Assembly: GCA_037349315.1 (NCBI GenBank)
Contig: JBAIAC010000054.1
Location: 4,402,001 to 4,466,000 of the forward strand
Direction of reading: 5' to 3'
Length of the DNA stretch: 64,000 nt
DNA from: Chelydra serpentina
Taxonomy: Eukaryota > Chordata > Testudines > Chelydridae
Of this stretch, positions 54,770 through 64,000 are shown piece by piece (within the stretch, counting starts at the first letter, position 1; each line of letters begins with the position of its first letter). The notes beneath the pieces are model-generated. The model did not search any database. It saw nothing but the letters and a program-made list of their open reading frames with translations, and was not told where the DNA came from. The position numbers and the translations under genes were made by a program.

Positions 54770-55850
54770 GTCACGCTTACGAGCAGCTAGCCACGGTCGA
54801 TGGGGCCGTAATTGACCCACACCGGGTAAAGCAGTGGTCACATTTTGAACTACAGCAAGATCGGCTCTATCGGGTGGAACGGGACCCGCACACTGGAGAA
54901 CCCCAGAGCCAACTACTCATGCCACCGGCGGGCAGTAATGAAACTCGCCCATGACATCCCTGCTGCCGGGCACTTGGGCCATGAGAAGACTCTAGCCCGG
55001 ATACTGACACGCTTCTTCTGGCCCGGGGTGCATCATGAAGTAAGGAATTATAGCCAGAGTGCCAGCTAGCAGCTCCCCCACGGACACCTAAGGCCCCGTT
55101 GGTCCCCATGCCCATCGTTGAAACGCCTTTCGAGCGTGTGGCCATGGACCTGGTGGGGCCCCTCCCAAAAAGCACCGCTGGGTTTCAGTACGTGTTGGTC
55201 TTAGTAGATTATGCTGCCCGTTTCCCGGAGGCAGTGCCACTGCGGAGCATCATCGCTCGGACCATTGCTGGGGAGCTCGTGAAGATATTTGCTCGGGTCG
55301 GCCTGTCCCGGGAGATGCTCACGGACCAGGGCACCAATTTTACTTCCCAACTGCTGCAGCAGGTGTGTGGGCTCCTGGGGGGGTCAAGCAGTTGCGCACC
55401 TCTGTTTACCATCCACAAACCGATGGGTTGGTTGAACGGTTTAACCGTACACTAAAGGACATGCGCAAATTCCCCCCAGAAGATCTACGCCAATGGGACC
55501 AGCTACTCCCGCCTTTGCTTCTGGTGATCTGGGAGGTGCCCCAGTCCTCTACAAAGTTTTCCCCCTTTGAGCTGTTGTATGGCCGCCGCCCACGGGGGCT
55601 CCTGGACCTGATGCGTGAAGCCTGGGAACAAACCCCATCCCCAACCCAGGGCCTCTTGAAGTACGTCCCCCAGCTCCAGGAACGTCTCACTCAGGCCGGG
55701 GCGCTGGCCCGGGAAAACTTGAGGGCCGCCCAGGAGGCTCAAGCATGAACTTACAACCGAGGCACGCAGAGCCGCGACTTTAAGCCTGGGGACCGGGTCC
55801 TGCTTCTTGAGCGAGTCAAAGCTACTGGCCCCTGTATTCCAGAGACTCCC
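54770..55850 (+). pseudogene. Integrase of element B, next to protease without intervening RT
   Basis: Begins near AYEQLATVDGAVIDPHRVKQ, then an N-terminal zinc-binding half with its histidines (AAGHLGHEKTLARILTRFFW). The CxxC half is missing: a stop and apparent small deletion lie near 55068. The catalytic core follows: FERVAMDLVGPLPKS (first Asp), LTDQGTNFTSQLLQ (second Asp), then after a frameshift at the G-run near 55378 SVYHPQTDGLVERFNRTLKD (Glu), then a C-terminal GDRVLLLERVKATGP. It stops at about 55850. No reverse transcriptase lies between protease and integrase. That agrees with the Gmr1 gene order, where integrase precedes RT; the RT/RNase H and 3' LTR are simply missing. Confidence 0.75.
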
Positions 55851-55949
55851 AGCAACAACTCCTCAATCGTCCTGCTGCCAGGGGTTCTGTTGCTCCCTAT
55901 TCCTCCATCCTCTATATCAGGGTGCCCCACTCTCTCCCCCACATCCTCA

Positions 55950-56300
55950 GCTCTGTGGGCACCTCCATTCCCACCTTCCACCCATGCACAGGAGCTGACT
56001 TCCGGCGGCGCCCATGGGTGCCGTCGCCCGGCATCACGCCGGGCCCCGCCCCCGATGCCGGGTGACGTCATGGGGCCCTGCCCCCGATGCAACGTCGCCC
56101 GGCATCGGGGGCGGGGCCCCGCAACATCGCCTGGTGCTGCGGTAAGCTAGGCACGGGCCCCGGGGCTGGCGGGGAGCTCGGCGCGGGCCCCGGTGTTGGC
56201 GGGGAGCTGCCGGTGGGTGCTGAGCACCCACCAATTTTTCCCCGTGGGTGCTCCAGCCCCGGAGCACCCACGGAGTCAGCGCCTATGCACCCATGCGAGG
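55950..56300. mobile_element. GC-rich MITE with GGGTGCTCC inverted motifs
   Basis: Contains nested inverted repeats: GGTGGGTGCTGAGCACCCAC, and CCCGTGGGTGCTCCAGCCCC against GGAGCACCCACGGAGTCAGC. CGCCCGGCATCGGGGGCGGG palindromes lie on the left. The left boundary is unclear. Confidence 0.5.
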
Positions 56301-56924
56301 AGCTCTGGTGGCCACCTTCCCCCCCATCTCCTAGACCAGGGGCCCCCAACCTCTCTTTGTACTGGGGGAATCTTTGTGCCCCTATTCCTGCCTTCCCCTA
56401 TGTCTGGGGTTCTGTGAGCTCTCCCAGTCCCCTCTTTCATCCCATGCTACCCATTCCCCTTCCTCCATCCCAGCGTTCCCACCCTGCCAGGGATTCTGTG
56501 TGCACTCCACTCCCCCTTCTCCCTATGGTAGAGGCTCTATGTGCCCTATCTTAGCAGTGTCCCCCAATTTCTCCCCTGCTAGGTGTTCTGTGTGGCCTAC
56601 ATCCTCCCCATACCAGGGTCCCCCATCTTCCCCTCCGCTCCAGGGACTGTGTGTGTGCCCCCTGCCTCCCACCGTTACTGGTGATTTGGGAGAGATGGCA
56701 TGGAGAGAGTCCGACTGGTCCACTAGAGGGAGGATGAGCAGAGATGAGCTAAGGGTACTGTTATGCTGGGAGATGCCCAGGGTACCATCAGTCAGTTCTT
56801 CAATCCACAGACTGTTGGAGAGGTGCTTGAAGCTGTGGCTCTTTGCTAACGTGATACCAGGGGCTCCCTGGTGCCCCATATTTTGCTGGAATTAGCCAGC
56901 ACGCAGGCAGAGCATCCCGCTGTT

Positions 56925-57500
56925 GAGCACTAGGGGGTGCTGTTGCTTTTGCATAGCAAATAGGCACCCTGCGGAGCAGGAGAGCGCCATGCAGACAAGA
57001 TGCGCAGAGCTGGCCAGGTGTGGCCCTAGGTCCCCCCTTCCATGCTGCTGGCAGGGAGTCAGCACCGGGATCCCGAGGAGCAGAAAGGGAAAGCCCAGGG
57101 GAGCAATATCCTTCCTGCTGCCCCTGCCAGGTGGGGCTGGCAGCGATGCCACAGGGCAGGAGGCTGCCACAGGGAGAGAAGCTGCTAGCAGCTGCCATGG
57201 AGAAGGGAAGCGGAACTGTGAGCCAAGGCCTGGTGTCTGCCAGCTGGTGGGAGAGCAGAGTGGGGCTGGCAGGGGCAGGGGAGGGCCACACAGCCCAGCT
57301 GTGAGCACCAGGGAAGCAGCATCCAGAGGAGAGGGCAAGTGCAATCACCAGCGCCGGGTTAGTGACGGAGGCGAAATGGACACTCGCAACAGCTTCATTA
57401 TTAAAAAAAAAGGGGGCGGGAGGGGAGGGAACCTGCCTGTGTCCAGCACTAGGTAAAGACAGGCTGCAGTATTCTTCACACAGCACCCCCTAGTGATGAC
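56925..57500. repeat. Inverted-end segment (AGCACTAGGGGGTGCTG)
   Basis: GAGCACTAGGGGGTGCTG at about 56925 is mirrored by CAGCACCCCCTAGTG at about 57482. The interior is GC-rich with an A-run near 57405. It may be a MITE, but target duplications were not found. Confidence 0.35.
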
Positions 57501-57639
57501 ACATTACAATGCAGTTTCACATCTTCTCTTCCCCAGCCCATTGTGACAGTTTTAAAAACTTTACAACTATTGTTTTAAAACTCACTTCAAATTTCCACGT
57601 GTCCATCTGTTACTTCTCCCTAAATCATACTGTTTTTTT

Positions 57640-58850
57640 AACTACACGGCTAGAATGGGTAACACCTGGGTGACTAGGTTGTCTCTTATTTGCATCAGCT
57701 CTCCTGGCAGGTTTAGAATAGGGGAATCGTCTTCCCCTGGTTCTGCACCTGCAATTTGTAGAGTTTGCTCAGTTGATTGAACAATTTCTGGGACAACCTG
57801 AAGATGTGAAATATCTGTGTTGAACGTCCCACTGTCGGTCTCACTGGCATATGATGAGCAGGGCATTGGTGGTGCTAAAAGTCTCATGCAGGTGTCCTGG
57901 GTTCGATTCCTGGCCAATGCAGCTGCTCTTTTCTAGGGGCCCTAGCAGTTCTGCTGTGGGCGTGGTTGGCTCGTAACCTCTTAGAGATGGTCTAAATAAT
58001 ACTTAGTCCTGTCATGAGTGCAGGGGACTGGACTAGATGACCCCTCGAGGTCCCTTCTAGTTCTATGATTGGGCCATGCATTCTTTTTCTTTACAACAGC
58101 TGGGGTTCTCCATCCTTTTTCCTCCATCCAGTTTGATGCAAATGTGCTCAACTAGATTCAGATCTGGCAATTCTTTGAGAGGAGTTGGTTTTGAAAGTGT
58201 TCACAAGCTTCTTTTGACTGGATTTGGCTACTCTTCTCTGGTCTGGGTACTTTGGGGCTAGGTTCTTTTCTGTTCTTGGAACAGTTGTCCTAAGTTGCCT
58301 TCCCATCAGGAGCTGAACTGGGCTATAGCTGGTAGCTACTAAGAGTGTTGATTGGTAGTTCAGAAGAGCAAGGAATGGATCTTCCTGCTTCAGTATTTTT
58401 CTAGCTGTCTGTGCAGCCTGCTCAGACTCTCTCTTTCCTTGTGGGTAGTGGAGGCTGCTAGTGATGCACTCAACATCACATGCAGTTTGGAATGACTTAA
58501 ATTCAGTTGTGGTGATTTGTAGTCTGTTGTCCATCAATAGTGGTTCTGGAATACTTAAAGAATACATTCACCTATTTCATTTCTCAATAACACTGCAACA
58601 TGTTGTGTCTTTCAAATATATTATTTCAATATATCTAGAAACATAATTCACTACAACTAGGCAATGAGGTCCTCAGAATTCACATAAATCCGCTGCTAGC
58701 CTCTTCCAGGGTCTGTCTGGTAGAGGTGTTGTTATCAGAGCTCTTTGCATTGTGTTGGTCTACTAGTTCTGTAATGTTTGCATGAAGGTTCTTCATTCTT
58801 CATGCCCTTGTTGATCCCAGGCCACCACCCTGACTAACTGGCCTTTATGT
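57640..58850 (-). pseudogene. Gypsy integrase remnant, interrupted by a SINE
   Basis: On the minus strand from about 58800 down: DRPWKRLAADL, VVVNYVSRYIEIIYLKDTT (the second catalytic-region strand), PEPLLMDNRLQI (core Asp region altered), LHYPQGKRESEQAAQTARKI, ATSYSPVQLLMGRQLRTTVP. After a SINE insertion at about 57865-58070 the C-terminal SGTFNTDISHLQVVPE continues to about 57640. It resembles K02A2.6-type gypsy integrases. Stops and substitutions make it inactive. Confidence 0.75.
57865..58070 (+). repeat. tRNA-headed SINE with CR1-type tail
   Basis: A tRNA-like head with a B-box (GGGTTCGATTCCTGG at about 57898) is followed by an unrelated body and the CR1-type tail GGACTGGACTAGATGACCCC, TCGAGGTCCCTTCTAG, TTCTATGATT. 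Turtle polIII SINEs share exactly this tail with CR1, which is one reason for suggesting a turtle. Confidence 0.7.
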
Positions 58851-58856
58851 GCTTGT

Positions 58857-59210
58857 GACGGTGCACTCACCCCGCATGGGATGTGGAAGGGTTAACTCCT
58901 CACTGTGGGCTGAGGAAGCCATGCTCCTATGTCCCTACTGGGCATGCTCCAGGTGCAGCAATAGTATGTCCTACCTTTGCAACCCAGCCTGGGAACAGCG
59001 GGAACCCCTGACTGCGGAAGCCGGAGACACCAAGACACAGACAGATGCCCAAGTACATGTGTACGCCTGAGAGGGACCAGAGTCACTGGGAACCGCACAC
59101 GCAGAGAAGCCCGGAGACCCCGATGATGGCTCAATAGCAACTCCAAGAGACATGGTAGGAAGCGGCCCGGGAGGAACTAGTTATAGTCCTGCGGGAAGCC
59201 GGCATGTTTC
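58857..59210 (+). repeat. Possible LTR fragment
   Basis: Starts TGTGACGGTGCACTCACCCC, an LTR-like 5' tip, but no clear 3' tip or duplication was found. It adjoins a minus-strand gag remnant. Confidence 0.3.
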
Positions 59211-59219
59211 GGTTGGAGG

Positions 59220-60068
59220 TCAGACAGGTACCAAGGAGTGCGGGTCAGGTGGCTGTCTAGACCCCTTCCTTTCCTCACATTGCTCTTGGAGCCTATTGTT
59301 GATGTGTATGACAAGGTTGACGAAGGTGTCTATGTTGGTCGGGGCCTCCACATGAGCTAGCTCATCCTTAATCTCCTCGCATAGTCCCCCCAGAACTGGT
59401 AGAGCTGGGCCGCTTTGTTCCACTCGGTGGAAAAGACTCGTCACTGAACGTAGGCAGCACAGGAGGAGGCTGGTCCCTGCCCCTGCCCCAGTTTGTACAG
59501 GGCTGCCTCCACCGAGCGGGCTCTGTGGGGATCATTGAGCATGGCACAAAACGCCTGGAGGAAGGCATTCTAGTCAGTTAGCATCAGGCATCCTCATTCA
59601 AGTAGTAGAGAGGTTCAGTCCAATGCATCTCTCATCTTTAATGAGTCCTATTTTGGTGTGGTAGGACCAGGGAGATGGAGCAGAAACTGCAGTCAGCACT
59701 GGTTAAGAAACCCCTTGAATTTTTGGTGATCCCCATTAAAACGTTCTGGGTGGGGGACTGGTGGTCCGGGGTCTGGGTGCGTAGCCGCAGTGCAGCATTC
59801 TCGTTCCGTAGCTGGGTCACCTGCTCGCGTGGCAGTGGGTTATCTGCGGCGTACGTGCCCGTTGGGCCCACAGTGCCACGTTTTCATCATGGAGCTGGGC
59901 AGATTGCCTGTGCAGAGCTTGGTTCTGTTGCAAGCCTTGGGCTCGCAGTGTGGGGTGCTCCTCCTGGGAGTGGTCAGCCCATTCCGGCATCTCCAGGATC
60001 ATCTGGAGCATGCTGAGTCGGAAGTGGCCCATTGCCTCCATGTTCGTTCCCACAGGGTAGATCTTCAC
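59220..60068 (-). pseudogene. gag remnant of a gypsy (Sushi/Mart-like) element
   Basis: Read on the minus strand in shifting frames: an N-terminal coiled part (MGHFRLSMLQMILEMPEW, QLRNENAALRL), then a piece equivalent to the capsid start (KNSRGFLTSADCSF), then LYKLG-like and HRVEQSGPALPVLGGLCEE, IKDELAHVEAPTNIDTFVN and LVIHINNRLQEQCEERK. This is the gag layout that in mammals gave the PEG10/RTL genes. Several stops and shifts separate the pieces, and no polymerase follows. The LTR lies to its right (60340-60811). Confidence 0.7.
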
Positions 60069-60339
60069 CCTGGGCTAGGGTGGTCCAGACAAACTGTCCG
60101 AATCCTGCCAAGGGCAGAGTCAAACCTGAGGCTGAGCAAAGTGGAGCAGAGATTGTCGTCAAGTTCCAGGCAGGGATTGATCCCGAGGGTCAGAGACCGA
60201 GCTGGGTCAAGAGCCAGGTCAGGAGGCGAGGTCCAAATCAATCTGAGGTTGAAGACCGGAGTTCAAGAGCAGGAATGGTCAGGCACCTACAGCAAATCCA
60301 TCCTGTTACCTCGACACTTCCTGGCAGGGGTCGGCACCA

Positions 60340-60811
60340 TGTTGTGCGACAGACACTTGACAAAATTACTGTACTTAGTTATGGACATTGTGTGTGTGTG
60401 TGGGGGGGTCTTATGTCATTCAACGTTTATTGAAAAATTACCACGGACCTCAAAATTTGTACCACGGACACTTGTGTCCATGTACGGAAACGTCGCTGAC
60501 TCCTGCGTCCTGGAACACCACTTGGGTTTATGTAGGGCAAGGAGCCATGAGGCTACTGCCTCTCGGACCACTAGCAGTGGGACTTCCTGGGGTCTGTGCC
60601 TGCAGTGGTGCGGTAGGTTGTGTGTAGTGGAGCAGAAGCTGGCAGCTGCTGCTGGTTGGCAGCCTGGCGGTGTCCTCTGCCTGGCCGCTCTACAGGCCTG
60701 GGTTTGAAATCTCCTGGGCTTTATAGTTAATGGGTCAAAACCTTGGAAGGAAGGGATTGTATTTTTGACTGTGTGTAACTGGTGCGCTGCAAGTCCATAC
60801 AAAATGCAACA
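60340..60811 (-). repeat. 5' LTR of the minus-strand gypsy element
   Basis: On the minus strand it starts TGTTGCATTTTG and ends GCACAACA, followed immediately by TGGTGCCGACCCCTGCC, a plausible primer-binding site. It contains a GT microsatellite near 60390-60408. It is correctly placed upstream of the gag at 60068. Confidence 0.55.
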
Positions 60812-63800
60812 TCTTTCTTCAGCCAGCAGGAGAGAGAGTGGAGGCAGTCAGGATTTACAGACCTGGCAGAGTCTGCAGGGCAAGACTTTGCTACGTTGAC
60901 AGCAGAAGAGTCTCTTGTTCAGTATATGTGTAAGCAGCTCTCCCCTGACATCTAGTGATGAACTAAGGGAAAAGACCTCAGGAGGAGACTATTTGCATAG
61001 CCACATCTACTCTGCCTTGGTGACCAGCAGACAGACCTGCTTTCACGTAATAAGTGATCCATTTTAATCACTTTAATCAACTCAAATTTTGGGTTAAAAT
61101 TTACTTTAGTATTGAACGCAGAGGTAATAGTAGATGTTGTTCTTATTGTATGAATAAAAGGAAGCAGAAGTGTCCTTAGCATGTCCTTAGTGAGGGGTCA
61201 CCATAACTTTAACCTCATTGATCACTAAAGCTTGAAATCACTGATGTAGGGGTTGAGCCTTTGACGTTGTACAGAGACAGGGTTTCGGTAAAAAGATGAG
61301 GCAGGACCAGAGAGGTTCCCCACCAGGTGAAGTGGTAGAACCTCGAACACAGAATTGCAGCAATGGCAAGCAGCAGCAGAGACAGCGACAAGCAGTGGCA
61401 GAGACCGCAGTGACAGCGGGGAACAGGCGAAGGAGTCACTCAACCACCTCCACCCCCTCAGGGACCGGAGAAGGACCCAACCCTGGACTCTGGGACGTTG
61501 CTGGCCTCGGGCACCAAACTGTGAGTGGCATGTTAGAGAGACATTCATCCCTTGGACTTCCACAGCTCAAGGTGGGAAACTGAGGCCAAGGGCATTGCAC
61601 GAGATACTCTGGGGCAGCTGTGTTACTTATTGTTTGTGTAATTTCAACTCATTGGTGCAGTGTTTCCCCAAATTCATGCTGTGGTTTCTTCTCATGATAG
61701 AAGTCTTCTTTGCAAACGCTGAGTCCGTGTACAACCAGTGGGGGAAGTACTGCCTTCTAGAGATGCCCGGGGTGGTGGGATTGGTGCGGGGGCTCGAGCC
61801 GTGTCTGTTTGATAATGTTAAGAGGAACCCCTGGATATTGAACCAGGCCCGTGTTACTGCCGATTCCACCTGGCAGAAGGGTTCCATATGTAATTGCCAT
61901 GCTTATGGGGCAAGTTGGCCTTTTGGTCCTTTCTGCTCTCTGCGTGCACCCACTTCAGGTGTTCAGCTTCTTGCCGTTCCCTATCTCGGTGGGGAATCAC
62001 GTGATACTTCAGCTCTTAGACTGGACTCTGGTATTTGCTACCCTGTGTATACCGACCGCTTCTCACTCTGCAGGCCTGGTGGGTCGAGGGCAGCTGTGCT
62101 TCCTCCCTTCAGGAACCCGGGACAGTGACCAGCAGCCTCCTTCCAACGAAGTGTTTTTATTTAGCAGGTGGAACAAAGCATCAGAGAAAAATGGGTTTTA
62201 AAACAACAAACTCCCACCGTGCACATTTTGTTTCAGCGTCCCTGCAAGCTAAGTTAGACTGGCTTCCCTTCCGCGCCACAGGAACGGAGAAGTACCCGTT
62301 TATATTCTCCTAGCCAGCCCCCGGAGCCTCCTGTGGGCTCGTTTGACTCAGTCTGCTTCTCTCGCTCTGACACCCCCTCTTCAAACTGACTTCGGTGCTC
62401 CCCGAGATGAAAGGGCTAGAGCCAGGGGCAGCGGGACTCATAGGCCAGGGCAGGCTAAGCCTCCCCTGACCCAGGGTGTGGCCCCGCCCATGTTGAGCCC
62501 CAAGGCCCTGCCTCTACCTGAAGGCCTGGGGGCGGCATGGGGCTGTGCTTGGTGTGTGTGTGTGGGGAGGGGGATGAGCTGCTCAGGGGCAGGGTGGGCT
62601 GGGGCTCCTCGGGGGTGGGGTGCTCAGGGCTCCGGCAGGTGAGGGGGGGTTCACCCACCGCCCATGGCTAGAGCCAGCATTATCCCTAATAACCCTTCTG
62701 TGTAAGCTGCTAGGTGACTGTTGGAAAGGGCCTCCTCCCTCTTTCCCTAGATGGGGAGATCCAGACACTGTATTAATGAGCACCCCTGTAATACTCATCT
62801 GTGCCTGCAGGGCTCCCGTACATTGCTTGCCGTACGTTCGTTCTCCTTTTACTCAGGAAACAACAGCGTGGAAGCTGAGCCAACAAAGTGTGTATTGCAA
62901 ACAGCTGTTGTGTAGCCCCCATCACTTGTCTCTCCTCCGCCTGCACCACCACACATTCTGAGAGGCGGCTCCTCTCTGCATTGCTCCATTCAGGGCTCTG
63001 GCATAGGCCTGCATCGATCAGGGAGTATGAATGCATCACAATTCACAGCTCCTTAGTTGGCTTCCCTCCTGCTTTTCCTGTTGTAATTTGTCTGCAGACC
63101 AGGATGACCCGTGTGGGTGGGGAAGCGGGAGGAGTTCTGCTGCAAGGTTGTGAACATGGAGGGGTCCATGAGTATCAGAATGTGCCCATAGCTTCTCTCC
63201 AGGCCTCTTGGCAAGGGTTCACTCTTTCTCCCTTTTGTTTCACACTCGCTTCCTCTCCCCGTTATTTTATCCGACGTTCACCTCTGAGGTCTGTTTTTCC
63301 TTCTTACGCTTCCTTTGACCCTTTCTCTCCACTTCTGTTTACAGCACGCTCAGGCTGTAGGAAGGGCTGCCTCATGGTGACACTGGGACTCAACATAAAC
63401 CAAGCCCCGTGTTTCTAGCATCGGCTGTGATTCTCAGCCTTGTGTGCACACTAAGGACGTGCTGCTCTGTGGAAGTGGGGCAAGGCAGCCTGGAGCCGTT
63501 GTTGTGTGGTTTGGGTGTGAGAATGAGGAAGTCCCTGAAGAGAGGCTGAGCGAGTGTGGCCTCCATAGATATAATGGACCTTTTTTATAAAAACCACAAA
63601 AGCATTTTCAACTTCCCCGCCCCATACAGCACACGCAGCAGGTTGGAACTGCTTCTGGCCCCTGGACAGGAAGACAGAAACAGTGACACTGCAGAAAGCA
63701 GCCTGGAAAACTCTGAGTAAAACGATTAAAAGCCCCAGATATTTGTTCGTTTCTGAACGAAGCTATTGAAAAAAGGAAGCAGAAGTACTGGAAAAGGAAA

Positions 63801-64000
63801 CAACTTTGCCTGTACCTCAACCACTCTATAATCATCTTCCCTGCATAGAGCTCAGTCCAGATGGTTAGGTCTGCGCCCCTATCACAACCCAACTAAGAAG
63901 GAACAAAGTGGGTTTCTAAAAATCATATTACGTTTGCCCAGCACTAATGTAAGCAGGGTCAAGTTGTGATACACAGTGTGGTGTCCCCCAGAAGCCAGAA
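60812..64000. other. Unassigned right end of the window
   Basis: Open frames of up to about 257 codons (61355-62128) show no domain. The part 61290-61700 (CAGCAGCAGAGACAGCGACA, ATTCATCCCTTGGACTTCC) reads like the edge of an LTR element but I could not place its ends. No host exon was recognised. Confidence 0.35.

Noticed and set aside
57895..57915. tRNA gene suggested by GGTTCGATTCC
   Set aside because: The B-box is followed by a SINE body and a CR1-type tail, and no full cloverleaf can be drawn.
59790..60707. 305-codon plus-strand open frame
   Set aside because: It is antisense to the gypsy gag remnant and runs through its LTR.
61355..62128. 257-codon plus-strand open frame
   Set aside because: No family resemblance, and mixed with LTR-like sequence. 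Likely chance.
1..64000. CRISPR arrays, bacterial operons, riboswitches
   Set aside because: The window is vertebrate nuclear DNA; the tandem repeats lack a spacer-repeat pattern.

Overview
This window is vertebrate nuclear DNA, most likely from a turtle or a close reptilian relative. It has intron-split genes with GT-AG junctions and AATAAA/ATTAAA signals. It also carries CR1 LINE 3' ends, MIR and a tRNA-headed SINE with a CR1-type tail, Penelope-like 3' ends, a near-complete DIRS retrotransposon, Ty3/gypsy remnants and many hAT-like MITEs. There are no operons, CRISPR arrays, tRNA genes or rRNA genes.

Host genes. (1) 102-6501, plus strand: the last six coding exons of ANAPC2 (anaphase-promoting complex subunit 2, cullin C-terminal region plus WHB domain), with an AATAAA signal at 6835. 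(2) 16032-39124, plus strand: the membrane span and cytoplasmic tail of an unrecognised single-pass protein. It is built from tiny symmetric phase-2 exons (39, 54, 39 and 54 bp) carrying three tyrosine motifs; its 5' exons were not found. (3) About 40847-41299, minus strand: the last coding exon of an unrecognised protein with one C-terminal membrane span. More exon-like sequence lies on the same strand up to about 42660.

Mobile DNA, left to right: MIR (772-905); palindromic MITE (3974-4285); Penelope-like 3' end (4375-4690); worn DIRS-family gag (about 7640-9360); CR1 tails; a minisatellite field (13050-15240) with a homogenised 48-bp core and a nested hAT-type MITE; a large MITE (15270-15925); a DIRS element with inverted ends, an internal complementary region and an intact tyrosine recombinase (16648-23250), lying in an intron of gene 2; smaller MITEs; a Penelope foldback (30395-30640); a CR1 LINE (31192-32057); a solo LTR with 5-bp duplication (33941-34509); a second palindromic MITE; a MITE with internal tandem repeats (36303-36828); a second Penelope-like foldback (36900-37480); a decayed DIRS recombinase copy (45890-47330); two abutting LTR elements (50492-55850), the second with SCAN-like gag and integrase directly after protease; MITEs; a minus-strand gypsy integrase split by a SINE (57640-58850); and a minus-strand gypsy LTR and gag (59220-60811).

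Assignments rest on reading translations, splice signals and repeat symmetry by eye. No database search was possible. Stretches marked as holding nothing recognisable may contain old repeats or exons that I could not see.
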